Assembly: GCA_021014325.1 (NCBI GenBank) | Contig: CM037473.1 | Location: forward strand, 14,818,696 to 14,882,695 | From: Plazaster borealis | Taxonomy: Eukaryota; Echinodermata; Asteroidea; Forcipulatida; Labidiasteridae | Direction of reading: 5' to 3' | Length of the DNA stretch: 64,000 nucleotides | Part shown: one piece after another, positions 11,950 to 23,522 of the stretch | Layout: each line of letters starts with the position of its first letter | Position numbering within the stretch: the stretch's first letter is position 1 | The notes under the pieces: generated by a model | Seen by the model: the letters and a program-made list of their open reading frames with translations, nothing else | What the model was told of the DNA's origin: nothing | Database searches by the model: none | Translations under genes and position numbers: made by a program

Positions 11950-12180
11950 CATTGCATCATCAAACAGCGCAAGCGCCAATAACAGCAAGGTGAACAGGGA
12001 ACGAGAAGAAATGTGCAGTTTTAGGTGTGGGGAGGAAAACTCCAAATGGGGAAAACCCATGCAATCAGGTAGGGACTGGAAACCCAATCCACATGCAAGA
12101 CTCCGGTCCGAGGTGGGATTCGAACCTGTGTCCACAGATGTGGAAGGCAGGGAAAGAAACCACTGAGCCAACCGGATGCT
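11950..12180 (-). repeat. tRNA-derived SINE, family 4, fuller copy
   Basis: Read on the minus strand: A-box-like GGTTGGCTCAGTGG, B box AGGTTCGAATCC, then GCATGGGTTTTCCCC, GAGTTTTCCTCCCC and TTATTGGCGCTTGCGC. It overlaps two spurious open frames, one on each strand. Confidence 0.7.
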
Positions 12181-14057
12181 GTGTTAATATCTGTCATCTG
12201 TACTTATTTTAAGCAGCACACTTTGTATGCATGTACATGTATACATGTTAAGTTGGAACCCCGCATTTTACCATACTTTTGGGGACTACATGGTAGATAG
12301 TACCATAGAGCACGGGGTACAACCATGGTACACAGTACAGGGTTCTCCCCTGGATTATTCAAGAACTGTTGGGCATTCTCTGGATCCAAATTTGGCAAGT
12401 TTGACCGAAGCACGCCGAATTGAAACAAGGCCCTCGGAATGTACTTGAAGTTTGGTTTCAAAGGCTCTAGAGCATTTTAAATGGTTTGATTTTTTTATTT
12501 TTGTGAATTTTGGGGTTTTGATTTTTGTTTGTACCTGCCACAATTTTTGTGTATCAGCCCGCAATTAGCTTGTATCGGCAAGATACGCTAAGCTTGTGCA
12601 GGTTTTTTTAGAAACTCCATTTGCCAAACACGCCCCAATTAGTTGGGAAAAATTCTCAATTGTTTTCTTAGTTGATATACTTTTTATAGCCGTAAACTAC
12701 GTTAAAAACTAGAGTGTTTGAGGAAACAAAATTGCGTACACGTAAAACTCAATATGGTTGGGACCAACATGGTCTCGGACGTTTCAATACGCAAGAGACT
12801 TGCACAGTCTATCGGGGGGGGGGGGGGGTTGGTCAAACACTTCTGGTCGCTCTACTCTTGCTAATGCTCTCTATAACATACATTATTTTGTTTTTGATTG
12901 ATGATGAACATTTTACATGAAATTACTTTCACTACAGTTATCGATCATATCCCACCTCATTCATCAAAAGCAGCATGAACATCTTGTGCAAAGTTTTTCT
13001 CCCCCACGGCTTATAGACTAGACGTAATGCACAAGATTGAACGTTATTTAACAATTTTGAAGAAAACGGAACAAATAATAATTGAGCAGCGTACCGTACC
13101 GGTGATGAAAAGATACAGCAAACAGACCAGCAATGGTAAAGGAGGTTCTGTAATGTTAGTACATAGATGAAACCGCTGTGTCAATATATAAAACGACCAC
13201 GATACTCCACTTAGTTTGCTTTTCCTGCAGTGTATTGTTTGAATTAGATCCTCGTTAGATCATAGAGCATGGTTAGATTGAGCTTCAAGGTAAAATAGGG
13301 CCCACTTTCAATTCATTATTGAGTAGCTTTTTGTAACGATGGTTACCCAAAACCTGATCAGAGGAAATGTTATTAATTTTTTTCTTTATTTCCTGAGATC
13401 ATGTCAACACATTTATCAAGGGAAATTTGTATTATTTAGGGTCATGAATTTTGGAAAATATAGCGGAAATTCTAATAATATAAGCTAAAACGCATACAAG
13501 CTCAAAGACAGTTGTGCACTTTTTCAGTAGATTAACTTTTAGGATGATGATTAACAATTAACAAAATATATATTCAAGAATTGTCTACATTATTAATTGA
13601 GCTTGTGTGGTGATCCTCTAGTTTCCAACTTAACCTTGGGTTCATCAAAAATTCTAGCATAAATTTAAATTTTCCAAACAAGCTTTTAAATTTCTCCTTT
13701 TTTTAAGGTGATTTTCATTATGGACAGATTCTCAATTTTACTTCTTCTCTGAGCAAATAAAAAAAAGAATTTGCCTCAGATTTGAGTGGTAAAATAATGC
13801 ATTCCCAACAAACACAAAAAGGCATCTGCCATCTTTAAAATAGTCTCCCGGCAGAATCACGAAATAATCTTTCAAGGATTTGGGTTAATCTTAATCATAA
13901 CCTCAATCCCTCTTGAATATGGATCTTAATGCAATGTAATGGAATTTAAACTGTCTTGTCGTGCTTTGCCCTTACATGACATTCAAGTAAAAGGAATGGA
14001 TTTCAGTCACAAATTTTCAATGAGAGATGAGATTGTAACTGGGCCAAAGAGATTGAT
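12181..14057. other. Non-coding stretch
   Basis: AT-rich sequence with a G run at 12813-12830. TATATAAAACG at about 13186 is TATA-like but no coding exon follows. No gene, RNA or bounded repeat was found. Confidence 0.4.
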
Positions 14058-14422
14058 TTTAAAGGAACATTACAGAATTGGTTTTTGCTAACAAAACAGT
14101 GTAAGCACTTTATATAATCCACCATATACATAAACTGACGAACCTGTAGAAGTTTGAGATCGATCGGCCATCTGGGTCACGAGAAAATAGTGAAAAACCG
14201 ATTACACATTTGCATGTGTTATACAATGCATGAATAAAACGCTCATGAGCGATACTCCAATCGGAAGTTAGTTTTATTTATTTCTCATCAAATATGGCAT
14301 TTCAGACAGAAATATTTCTAGGGATGTTTTCTACTATCATCATCATTAGACCGTGTATGTTTTATGTAAATCTGTGATCTTAAAGAAAATTTTAATTACC
14401 AGTTCTGTAATGTTCCTTTAAG
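14058..14422 (+). repeat. MITE family C, copy 1 (TTAA-flanked)
   Basis: Starts TTTAAAGGAACATTACAG and ends CTGTAATGTTCCTTTAA. A central near-palindrome lies at AAACGCTCATGAGCG. An inverted copy lies at 47991-48349, sharing GATCGATCGGCCATCTGGGTC and flanking sequence. Confidence 0.8.
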
Positions 14423-14837
14423 TTATTGTGTGAAATTTGACATTTATAGTACACAATTTATTGGCACTAAAGTCCAAGCATGTTGCACATAAAAGATATT
14501 ATCAAATATTCCACTACAAATCACCGAAACTCACATGAGGTAATTTTTGCGGAAGTAGAAATTTAGCTTTAGGGTGAACAAGGGTGATTTTGCATTATAA
14601 AATCTACACAGCAAAGTAGATATACACATGGTGTTACCGCAAACCGAATATACATTGATACCTCACCATGCAATGCCTTAAATCCTTTATAAAAGGATTG
14701 TTTTTCACATATTTGCAGAGGTTTTTTCAATTCTATAATAATATTAATAATAATAGCACAATCAGAAAGGGAATAAATTGTAATGAAGACACTGTTACCT
14801 ATCCAAGCTTACCAAGACTCAAGTAGATCTGGTTACC
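14423..14837. other. Downstream flank of the VWA gene
   Basis: AT-rich sequence 3' of the VWA gene (which is on the minus strand). It presumably holds its 3' UTR. I see no unambiguous poly-A signal or second gene. Confidence 0.35.
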
Positions 14838-15953
14838 TTATCTCCTTGTGGATTTACGAATTGAACATTTGTTGACAAGTCTCTTGCTCGGTCTCTTGGT
14901 CAAGACCGGGACAATATCTGGGCTTATGGAGACAAGCTCCTCCCTGCTCTGAAGTCTGTGAAACTCGGTTTCCTCGTGATGGAGGCTGTTTAGTTTGTTG
15001 AGGCCGAGGCCGTCAATGCTGGGTTGATTTCTGAGGTATCCCAGGTTGCAGATTGCTTTGTACTGATCGGGAATCTCCATCAGGACGTGAAGAGCAAATG
15101 CCGCCTCGGCGTACTTCGCCTTGCTGCACACCTGGTGGAAGTTCACGAATTGGAAGTTGTCAAATTTTCGCATGGGAAGGTTGTCGTCGAAGTGCTCCAT
15201 GGCGTACCAGGGACCGTCTCCGAGTCCCACGACAACAATGCTGATGGGAAAATCCGAGGCTCTGACGATGGCATCAGCGTTCTCGTCGCTGTTGTCCAAC
15301 TGTCCATCGGTGAGGATCATCAGAAGGTGATACGTTGGTTTCTCTTTCACGGTATTGATAGCTTTATTGATAATGGGTACTAAACTTGTTGGGCCGCTTC
15401 TTTGAATGATCGGACATGCCCTGTTGTAACTGTCTAGGACGTCTTCGAACCCATAGCAAGGCTCGCCGTCCGGTTTTAACGAGAAGACAGATGTGTCTTT
15501 ACTTGTGACATCCCCAAAGCCGTAGACAGGGATGAGGTGATCAGAGTCAAAACGCTCCAGGGTAGCACCAATAATCGTTAAGACCCTCTGGTAAGGGTTG
15601 AACGTTCTCCCATTCGTCACATCATGAAGACACCTGGAGGCGAACACACCCCGCCCCTGCCACTCGTTGCTAGCACTGAAATCGACGCCGATGATGAGCT
15701 CACTCCTCTCCAGGCCGGCCATCTTGATAGCCTCAGCCACCTGGTCGAACGTGTTGAACCTGTCCACAAATGACATGAACGTAGGGCACTGATTGAACGT
15801 GAGGCCCAGCTTCTCGAAGATGCTGGTCTCGTTGAACTTGGTCTCGCGCTTCTGGGTGTGCTTGGGCTGCTGCTGCTGTCCCGTTTGAGGCTGGTACATC
15901 TGGTGCAGAACCAGATACACCAAGATGGCGATGACAAATAGCACCAATGCCAT
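14838..15953 (-). CDS. Membrane-anchored copine/RGLG-type VWA protein, single exon
   Basis: A 371-residue intact frame. Residues 3-17 are a hydrophobic N-terminal segment, likely a signal anchor, followed by a Q/K-rich linker (about 21-39). The rest is a copine-type von Willebrand A domain: EL(I)IGVDFSASNEW carries MIDAS residues D91, S93 and S95, with T189 in SGPTS and D216 in ILTDG. YGFGD (144-148), the VFS...PDG.PC.GFEDVL stretch and NPYQ are hallmarks of the copine/RGLG clade. There are no C2 domains (so not a true copine) and no C-terminal RING (so not a canonical RGLG ubiquitin ligase). The tail is basic and ends KSTRR. Start: GCCATGG is a strong initiation context, and in-frame TAA TGA lie just upstream. 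The absence of introns, unlike its surroundings, could mean a retrocopy. Ligand and role are unknown. Confidence 0.9.
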   Translation of the reverse strand: MALVLFVIAILVYLVLHQMYQPQTGQQQQPKHTQKRETKFNETSIFEKLGLTFNQCPTFMSFVDRFNTFDQVAEAIKMAGLERSELIIGVDFSASNEWQGRGVFASRCLHDVTNGRTFNPYQRVLTIIGATLERFDSDHLIPVYGFGDVTSKDTSVFSLKPDGEPCYGFEDVLDSYNRACPIIQRSGPTSLVPIINKAINTVKEKPTYHLLMILTDGQLDNSDENADAIVRASDFPISIVVVGLGDGPWYAMEHFDDNLPMRKFDNFQFVNFHQVCSKAKYAEAAFALHVLMEIPDQYKAICNLGYLRNQPSIDGLGLNKLNSLHHEETEFHRLQSREELVSISPDIVPVLTKRPSKRLVNKCSIRKSTRR

Positions 15954-16693
15954 GGCAACAATATGAGGCTGTCATTAAGGCGAGGTAGTAGAACTGGAGG
16001 TACATGTAGATCAGAATGCTGCTGTGGATTGCTCAACTTGTCTTCAGTCTACCTACGGCAAGTAATAACAAAAACGGAGTTTCAGAAACAAGTGGCTCAT
16101 GTTTGCATTGGCTAGAAAGAAGAATGACATTGAAACCCTTGAAAAGTGGGTATCTGACCCAATTCACCCGACGTCATCATCACAGTAATCTTGGTCGGGT
16201 CTTTTAGGGAATCAATGTCCCTGCATGTGTGTTTATACAGTGTAGTGTTGCATTTTAAGCGATGCGGCGTTTACACTCTTACAATATTTTTACATGCAAT
16301 TTGACTCCCAAAATGTCCAGTGTGGCAAACATAACAGTAGCAACGTGTGACGTTGGTTCAAGGAGTCAATACATGAAGTGACTGTTTACACCGGACTTTA
16401 TTAAAGTAGTCGATGATGGAGAGTTATAAAAAAGGCTTCTTTACACAAACCTTTACAAGCTTTTCACACAAGCTGCACAGGATGCACTCCACAAGTACCA
16501 CGACAAACCCAAACTATTAACCGTAAGGAGGTTTGCAGTACAGTATCATGACAAACAGTCATAAAAGTGTGCTCATAAAAAGTAAAGTAAAGCAAGTAAA
16601 CTTTGAAGTTCTTTATACACAATAGTTGTCAGACCACACAACCACGGGTTTTTTTGTGTGTTCATTTTGACTTTATTATCAAATACAGTTCCC
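15954..16693. other. Upstream flank of the VWA gene
   Basis: It should contain the 5' UTR and promoter of the minus-strand VWA gene. No clear TATA box, initiator or splice site could be assigned. No other gene was seen. Confidence 0.35.
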
Positions 16694-17032
16694 TATAGAC
16701 CATGTGACCTGTGACATCACATGTTTACAAAAGAGCCACAGAGCCTGGACTTCCTGCAGGCACGATTTGTACACAGACTAATGGAATAAAACATAAAATC
16801 TTATATTTTATGGAGATTGCACTGTCTAATTCCTATCACCTTTTGATATGATGAAAAGGGGCACATATCAAAACTTGTCCAGCTTTTTACTTTCATAATT
16901 CTTGGATTTATGTGGAAATTATGACACAAAATGTCAACTTTCCCATAGGACCTGTGTAGTATCTTGCCTGCCAGAATACCCAAAGAATGCACAAGGTCAC
17001 ACTTATTGTAAACAAAGTTCACATGGTCTATA
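16694..17032 (+). repeat. MITE family D (TATAGAC ends), copy 1
   Basis: TATAGACCATGTGACCTGTG at the left is mirrored by CACATGGTCTATA at the right, and TGTTTACAA/TTGTAAACA extends the repeat. The body (GAGCCTGGACTTCCTGCAGG, TATTTTATGGAGATT) is shared with copies at 18782 (inverted) and 40334. Confidence 0.85.
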
Positions 17033-17325
17033 CATTTAAGTTTCATCTCCATAAGGCTTCAAAGTGAAGGCAGGAATAAACATTTTCAAATTGGGGTTTT
17101 TTTGTAACCTGGAATGAGTGAGGAACTCTGCTACAAAAGTATGTATAATAATACTTTGGCTGGTTCAACTCTGTAAAACCCAACAAATTTATAAGCATCA
17201 TTAAGTCCAAGCATAGAGCAAGATTATGACAGTTTTATGGTCCTACAGCATGCACTGATTTCAATTAAAACAACTAGTGTACATGTATGCATAAAACAAA
17301 GCTTCAAACAGATACATCAAACATT

Positions 17326-18070
17326 AGGGCCCAATTTCAATTTCAAAATTGTCTGCTAAGAAAATTTAAAAAAACAGGAAACCAGTTGCAAACAGTGTTT
17401 TTTATCTTAAAAGTATTTTGGCTGGTAACCTTTTCCTGGTTAGCACAATTTGTTTGTGCTTTGCAAACTTTTGTCCTTATAAGGCTATAAATAAAGCTGT
17501 TTAAAAAGAAAAAAGTGCTTAGCAAAATTGTTTGTTAAGCAAAAATTTGCGGGGAATCAGTCTCAAACATTGCACATTACATGCTATTTTGGATGGTAAC
17601 CTGTTTCTGCTTTAGCAAGATGTTTCTGTTGTATGAAAATAATTTTGCTTGACAGCTTTGTGAAATTTGGCCCAATTTCATAGAGTCGGTTAAGCGGAAA
17701 ATATTGCTAAACAATTGTCTGCTAAGCAGAAATGAGCAGGATACCAGTCACTAATTGTAAATGTGACATGATAGTTTGGCTGGTAACCTAAATTTTGGTT
17801 AGCATAATTTTGTTTTGCTCAGCTACTTTTTGTGCTTTTAAGCAGCTCTATGAAACTGGGCCCAAGTCCTAACTTCATAGAGCTGCTTTACTTAGGTTAA
17901 TCCGAAACAAAATCAAATCTGCTAGGTAAAAATAATTGTTGTGGTTCCAGTCGAAGCAACGTACATCACAAGGCATTTCGACCAGTAATCTATTTTCGCT
18001 CAGCAAGTTTTTCAAGCGATAAGCAAATCTGAGCGTGCTAACAATACAAACAGGTCTTTGAAATCGGACG
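17326..18070. repeat. Cluster of four MITE family A units
   Basis: Two units share 17326-17672, a clean unit with GGCCCAATTTCATAGAG / CTATGAAACTGGGCCC ends spans 17668-17863, and a diverged one follows to about 18070 (AACTTCATAGAGCTGC ... TTTGAAATCGGAC). Neighbouring units abut at a shared GGCCCAA, so they inserted into or next to each other. Confidence 0.75.
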
Positions 18071-18781
18071 CCGATTAAAATACTTTAATTTACAACTGAT
18101 ATGCATTACTCTCCACTCCCGACTCACGAGACTCTGCGCTTGATGTACAGCAGGGGGGGGGCGTCTGTGGTATCCATGCAAATACCACAATCCCCCAGTC
18201 TGACCGGGTCCCTGGCATTGGAGACAACCCAATTTACCATTAATTCAGCGCCTGAGGCCACTTGTATAATATTTCTCCACCAAGTTAAATGCTACATGTG
18301 TACATTATGCATCGGTCTCATTTGTATTGAACAGAGTGCGCCGTGTATACTATACACACGGTGATGGGATGGAACATTGGGTTAACGGTGCAATATATAT
18401 TCCGCGTGACACGCCGTAGTAGATGACGATCGAGGGTCTTCCTCAATGAATAAACTTGATTAATCAATTTCTGCTGAATGGCCTTTGTTGGTTATATGGG
18501 TGCCATCGTCCATTGAACATGTAGGTCTGTACACATCAGGAGTGAATTTAATTGGATGAGGACATCCTGTTATTCTATAAAGGGATGTCTCAGCATTCAG
18601 TACAAATCAATTCAATTCAAAGTATCATTTGTTTCCACATTGAACATTTGTAGTAAGAAGATACAATGACTTGGATAATGTAGTAGGCAATGCATCCCCC
18701 AAAAGCAGGGCTTGACAAGAGCCTGTATACAGAACAACTAACGATGAACAACAACTAAATACAAAGGCAACTGAACAATGT
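18071..18781. other. Non-coding stretch
   Basis: No bounded repeat, RNA gene or coding exon was recognised. Confidence 0.4.
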
Positions 18782-19136
18782 GTAAAGACCAATGTAACCT
18801 TTGTTTACAAAAAGAGTGACCGTGTACATTCCAGGGCCTTTCTGGCAGGCGAGATAGTACACTTGTCATAATGGGAAATTCTACATTTTGCACCATAATT
18901 ATACAGCTTATATAACATTATACAGCTTATAAAATTATACAGTTATAATATTAAACAGACAAGTTTTGAGATGTGCCCCCTTTCATTATATCCAAAGTTG
19001 ATAACAATCAGACAGTGCAATCTCCACAAAATGCAAGATTTTATATTTTCTTTCACTGAGCTGTGTACAAATCATACCTGCAGGAAGTCCAGGCTCTGTG
19101 GCTCTTTTAACATGGTCACAGATAACACGGTCTATA
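18782..19136 (-). repeat. MITE family D, copy 2
   Basis: Inverted relative to 16694: TAAAGACCAATGTAACC left end and CACGGTCTATA right end. The body reads TCTGGCAGGCGAGATAGTAC and CCTGCAGGAAGTCCAGGCTC. A short duplication of TTATACAGCTTATA lies near 18900. Confidence 0.75.
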
Positions 19137-19318
19137 CACGTACTCATATAAAGCAATATTTGAAGGGTTTTACTTGTTCAAGAGGATTTCAAGAGCCTTC
19201 ATAAAGATAACCTGTGAAAATCTCCACAGAAATGATAAATATGCCTCAGAAATAAACATCACAATGAGAGAGTTTAACTTTTTGTTGTAGTTCGGCAGGT
19301 AGGTGATGGGATTGAGCC

Positions 19319-19579
19319 TTGATCATACAAGCATTGAATTCGGCACACAGTCAGAGTATGTCATGAAAAAGATATTTGGCTTAGGGCCATCGCAGATTTG
19401 TCCTTTGAAAAACTAAAGGTAGAATAACAAGCAATGGCAGCCATTTCGACATTTTGAAAATTGCTTGCTATATTCTACCAATTGTTTTTCTAAGAACAAA
19501 TCTGCGATGGCCCCCATAGCCAAATATCTTTCTCATGACAAACTCTGAATACGTGCCAAATTCAATGCTTGTATCATCA
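19319..19579. repeat. Long inverted repeat, arms about 115-125 bp, short loop
   Basis: The left arm (19319-19437) holds ATACAAGCATTGAATTCGGC, GATATTTGGCT and GGCCATCGCAGATTTGT. The right arm (about 19455-19579) holds the reverse complements ACAAATCTGCGATGGCC, AGCCAAATATC and ATTCAATGCTTGTAT. Arms are roughly 85-90% identical by eye, with a loop of some 20 nt. The minus strand of the right arm stays open for 72 codons but has no known domain. MITE B copy 1 starts about 110 bp downstream. Confidence 0.75.
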
Positions 19580-19692
19580 GGCACAATTTCCAAAAATAGT
19601 TTTGCTATCTGCCCCAAAATAGTTTTACCAAAAAACCTTACACACTTTTGGGTGGTTTTTTTTATGAAGTAGCAATACTCTACCATGGATCT

Positions 19693-20066
19693 TTAAAGGG
19701 AAAGTATACCTTTGGTTTTTGGAACCGTTTGATTGTTTTAATCCTATAGAAATGTAGATAAATATAATAAAACTAACCTGTGAAAATTTCAATTCCAAAG
19801 GTGGTCACATTTTTGAGATATCGCCTAAAATCTGGAGCGAATAATGTCCACGCAGGAAGAATAATCCGTAATTGGAATACACAATCTGAGAAACATTACT
19901 GACAGTAACGTTTCTCACATTCATTTTTGGGGGGGATAAAAACTGATATCTTTTTCCATAACCACATTACTTGGTGAAATGTTTCTAAAAATGCTTTATA
20001 CTATCGAAAGCTACTGTACTTCTAATGAAGTAAGTTTTTATTGCCATTAATTTTAAGATCCCTTTG
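19693..20066 (+). repeat. MITE family B, copy 1
   Basis: TTAAAGGGAAAGTATACCTTTGG left end. The diagnostic middle is GTCCACGCAGGAAGAATAATC followed by a palindrome around GAAACATTACTGACAGTAACGTTTC. The right end is cut at AAGATCCCTTTGA. Confidence 0.8.
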
Positions 20067-20468
20067 ATATAAGACTTCGCTCTAAATAAAATATAAATTT
20101 TTATAAACTGACAAGCACTTCGGGCTTGAATACAAAGGAGAAATCCTCGTTTCAGAAGACGGACTTGTCAAATTAAATTTAAATGATGTAAATTATTAGA
20201 GATGGTTGAATCATGCTCAAAAGTGTTTCTGTCATTATTTATTTATGTGTCTTTCATTTTCCCGAGAACCCACAAATGAAATCTGAATCTCACTAAATAT
20301 TTTTGAAGCTCAAACCCCACGTTGATCATTCCTTTGAAAGAGGAGATGGTAATAATTAGGTCAGACTTGAGACTTGATGTAGTTCAAGCACATGTAAAAG
20401 TAGTTCATCATCCGCTGACTGTTAGTCCGTGACTGTATCTTAACCAGTATTTGGCCAGCGGATCAGAG

Positions 20469-20857
20469 TTAAAGGGATTGTATACATTTGGTAATTGGAA
20501 CCAACTGTTTGTGTCAATCCTATGTAGTTGTAGATATATACCATAAAACTACCCTGTTAAAATTTGCGCTTTTGAGATGTTGCCCAAAACCTGGAGCAGT
20601 TTGTCCACACAGGAAGAATAATCTGCAATTGAAATACAGAATCTGAGAAGCGTTACTGCAGCTTAACTGCAGTAACGCTTCTCAGATTCAAATTTTGAGG
20701 GATAAAAAGTGATATCTTTTTCCATAACCGCAGTACTTCTAAGTGAAAAGTTTCTCAAAATGCATTATACTATCCAAAGCTAATGTACTTCTTACCAAGT
20801 TAGTTTCTATTGCCATTAATTTTCAGAGTCATTACCAAACGTATACAGACCCTTTAA
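20469..20857 (+). repeat. MITE family B, copy 2 (complete)
   Basis: TTAAAGGGATTGTATACATTTGG left end, CCAAACGTATACAGACCCTTTAA right end. The centre is a strong palindrome, GAAGCGTTACTGCAG / CTGCAGTAACGCTTC. About 389 bp. Confidence 0.88.
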
Positions 20858-22012
20858 AGAAAGGCCAATGACTCCGTAACTGTGAATATTGCAGCAGGCC
20901 TCATACTTCATTCTTGCATTGGCAGAGTAGTTTTTCACTGACTGAAGGGCACCTCTGTCATGTCTGTGAGAGAAATAAAAATTGCTACAGGAACATTTCA
21001 AGGGGTACCCACTAGGCTAGTCTTGGTGCAAGATGTTCTTTTATGTTATTGCTAGTGACTCAACACTGTACCTGGCGTGACTATTTGACAAATAGAGGGC
21101 GTCCTCTAGAACCAGTCAAAAATGGAATAATGGTGATGGAATAATTCAAGTTTTCGTATCAGCGCTTGACAATCGTTCGATGGATCATGTATTACTTCGA
21201 CTGTGCAGATAGTGAAGTAATCCTATACAGTATACTCACTGTAAAATCCAGACTAAAGTTCCGTGTACATGTTTGTGCGGATGTACAAGTACACATGCGT
21301 GTGTGTGTGTAATGCACAAACTTGTGTACTGCCGATATGCTAATCTGAATGTCAATGTTTGCCAATATCCCCCCGCAAATGTCAAACTGTGTTCAACGAG
21401 CATATTTCCAATTGTGCATCCTTGGGGGGGGGGGGGGGGAGAGGTAGAGGAGCTTGTTAGAATGACCACCACACTATTTCTCATTATTAACACAAGGTGA
21501 ATGTTAACAGAGATCTATCGAAGCCCTATCTCTTTCTCTGCCGCCCTCCCCCCCACCCCCCACCGAATCAAATTAAATTCACTTCATTTTGCCCCTGAAT
21601 AACCTTCCACTGGCATTTTCCGTGTGAAGTTGCCACAACGCCGCATCATCAGCAGCATGGGCTGGAAAACACGTTTCACAGCTAGGCTCTGTATGTGTGT
21701 CAACTTGCAGCGTGCAAAATTTTCTTGACAAAGTGGAAGACATCGATGTACAAGTAAAGTGTCCCCCGGGAAGCCTTAATTGCCGGAGCAAGTGCAAGCA
21801 CGTTTAAAAGTGACATGCGAATACTTCTTCCTCTTCTTGTGTTTTAGAAACAAGATGTTACAGCGCTCTGTCTTTCCCACAATGAGCAACCAGTTCATAG
21901 ATGTTTCTTCTTCTTGTGTTTTAGAAGCAAGATGTTTACAGTGCTCTGTCTTTCCCACAATGAGCAACCACTTCATAGATGTCTCATTTTGATTGCGATA
22001 TTTGTCTACATG
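20858..22012. other. Non-coding stretch with simple repeats
   Basis: Contains a G run at 21423-21439 and a direct duplication of about 87 bp around 21825-21980 (TTTCTTCTTCTTGTGTTTTAG, then GTGCTCTGTCTTTCCCAC). No gene is supported. Confidence 0.45.
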
Positions 22013-22131
22013 TACAGGGCTCCAAATTTACACTGGACCGCAGGCCCGAGGCCAGTGATTTTCAGCGTCGGGCCGGTAAATTCGGTAAAGTCCGGCGGAC
22101 TTGTATTTTAAAACTGAATAATAATACCTCA
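22013..22131 (+). repeat. Repeat R1, fragment
   Basis: CAGGGCTCCAAATTTACACTG followed by GACCGCAGGCCCGAGGCCAG matches the left end of the element at 5813. It is broken off by MITE B copy 3. Confidence 0.65.
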
Positions 22132-22423
22132 CTGCGAAATATTTTCACTTCGAAGTACTGTGGTTATGGAAAAAGATATCACTTTTTATCCCAAAAAATT
22201 TGAATCTGAGAAGTGCTACTACAGTAACGTTTCTCAGATTGTGTATTCCAATTGCAGATTATCCTTCCTGCGTGGACATAACCGCTCCAGATTTTCGGCA
22301 ATATCTCAAAAAAAACGCTACCACCTTTTGAAATGAAATTTTCACAGGTTAGTTTTATGGTATATATCTACAACTATATAGGATTGAAACAAACAGTGGA
22401 TTCCAATTACCAATCCCTTTAAT
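22132..22423 (-). repeat. MITE family B, copy 3 (left end missing)
   Basis: Inverted body: TTATGGAAAAAGATATCAC, CCTGCGTGGACATAACCGC, TAGGATTGAAACAAACAGTG, then the AATCCCTTTAA end. The first about 90 bp of the inverted element are absent. Confidence 0.8.
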
Positions 22424-22776
22424 ACAATTAATACAAGCTGTTAGAGTCATTTGCATACACCTCCTACTAACAGACAGTGAAATACAAAATTCACTTTAAT
22501 GAAGCACATTGTTTCAATACGGCGCAGACTATTGATTGAACCTCGTTATTGATTTTGAATAAATCCACTCATAGCACAAAGTTATGTTGCATGACAACCC
22601 GACGATAATGTTCCATCCATATAATGAATACATAATTGGTACAAATTGTATGTTTACAGTACACTTTATTGCAGAATATTTATTATACAGGAAAATCATT
22701 TGAATTTGCATCATCAGAAGATGCATAAACTCATCTCTCTATATTTTTCGCATCATTAGTTTCGTGTCAAGGTTAA

Positions 22777-22942
22777 AGGCCTGGAATTCCATCTTTGAGA
22801 GGGCAAGGCCATTTTCATTTTGCAAAGGGCACTTCCATTAGAAAATCTTAAAGTCTATGGGAAACATTTGTAGGGGCACCAAGGCCAAGAACAGGGGCAA
22901 TGAAGGCTATGGCCTGCGTGGCCGTCGTGTAATTCTAGGCCT
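22777..22942. repeat. MITE family J (AGGCCTGGAATT ends)
   Basis: AGGCCTGGAATTCCA at the left and TGTAATTCTAGGCCT at the right form an inverted repeat. The body (AAGGCCATTTTCATTTTGCAA, AAATCTTAAAGTCTATGGGA, GGGGCACCAAGGCCAAGA) recurs at 33212, 41376 and, inverted, 36405. Confidence 0.7.
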
Positions 22943-23522
22943 GAGGTTAGGAAACAATTCCCCAAATACTGCAACTTACTCTGCGTTGGATGACTGCAAA
23001 GGGGATGCTAACCAATACGTTACCGGGGCTTGTTAGAATTGATTAGAAAAACAAGTTCAGTTCAGGGATAAAGATTAAAATTCAGGGTTGGGGGTTAGGG
23101 GGGTGCCCTTATTACACCGATGTGTATTTTTAAGCACTGTATACTCAGTACTTTCCGGAGTTCTTTGGAGAAAAAAAAAAACATTATTTTGTTTCCTCGA
23201 AATGATAATGGAATGTTTTCTCCACATAGTGTTTCGTTCCCATCAAACACTATATTTCCTTGCCCCGAATATTATTTCGAGTGAACGAAACAAATAATAA
23301 AGTTAAGTTATCTATTGCTATGTATACAGGAACTTATTTCTCTATGATGCAGTACAATTTACATTGAAACAAACTAAAGGGAAATCTCACTCGGGTGGGA
23401 TTCGAACCCACCAGTGATATGCCTTTAGTTTTTTTTCACAGAACTCGGGAAAGTACTGAGTATACAGTGCTTAAAATACACATCGGTGTAAGGGTAAAAA
23501 AACAAATAATAAAGTACATTTA
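22943..23522. repeat. Family 2 SINE tails, inverted and direct
   Basis: About 23115-23150 is the reverse complement of the family 2 SINE tail (GCACTGTATACTCAGTACTTTCC). About 23440-23500 is a direct copy (GGGAAAGTACTGAGTATACAG), preceded by GGGATTCGAACCCACC, an inverted B-box-like stretch. The inverted tail and the direct copy flank 23160-23400, an oddly rearranged SINE pair. Confidence 0.5.

Noticed and set aside
15024..15383. 119-residue plus-strand open frame
   Set aside because: Antisense shadow of the VWA domain.
15617..16036. 139-residue open frame opposite or overlapping the VWA gene
   Set aside because: Serine/arginine-rich translation of another frame of a real coding exon.
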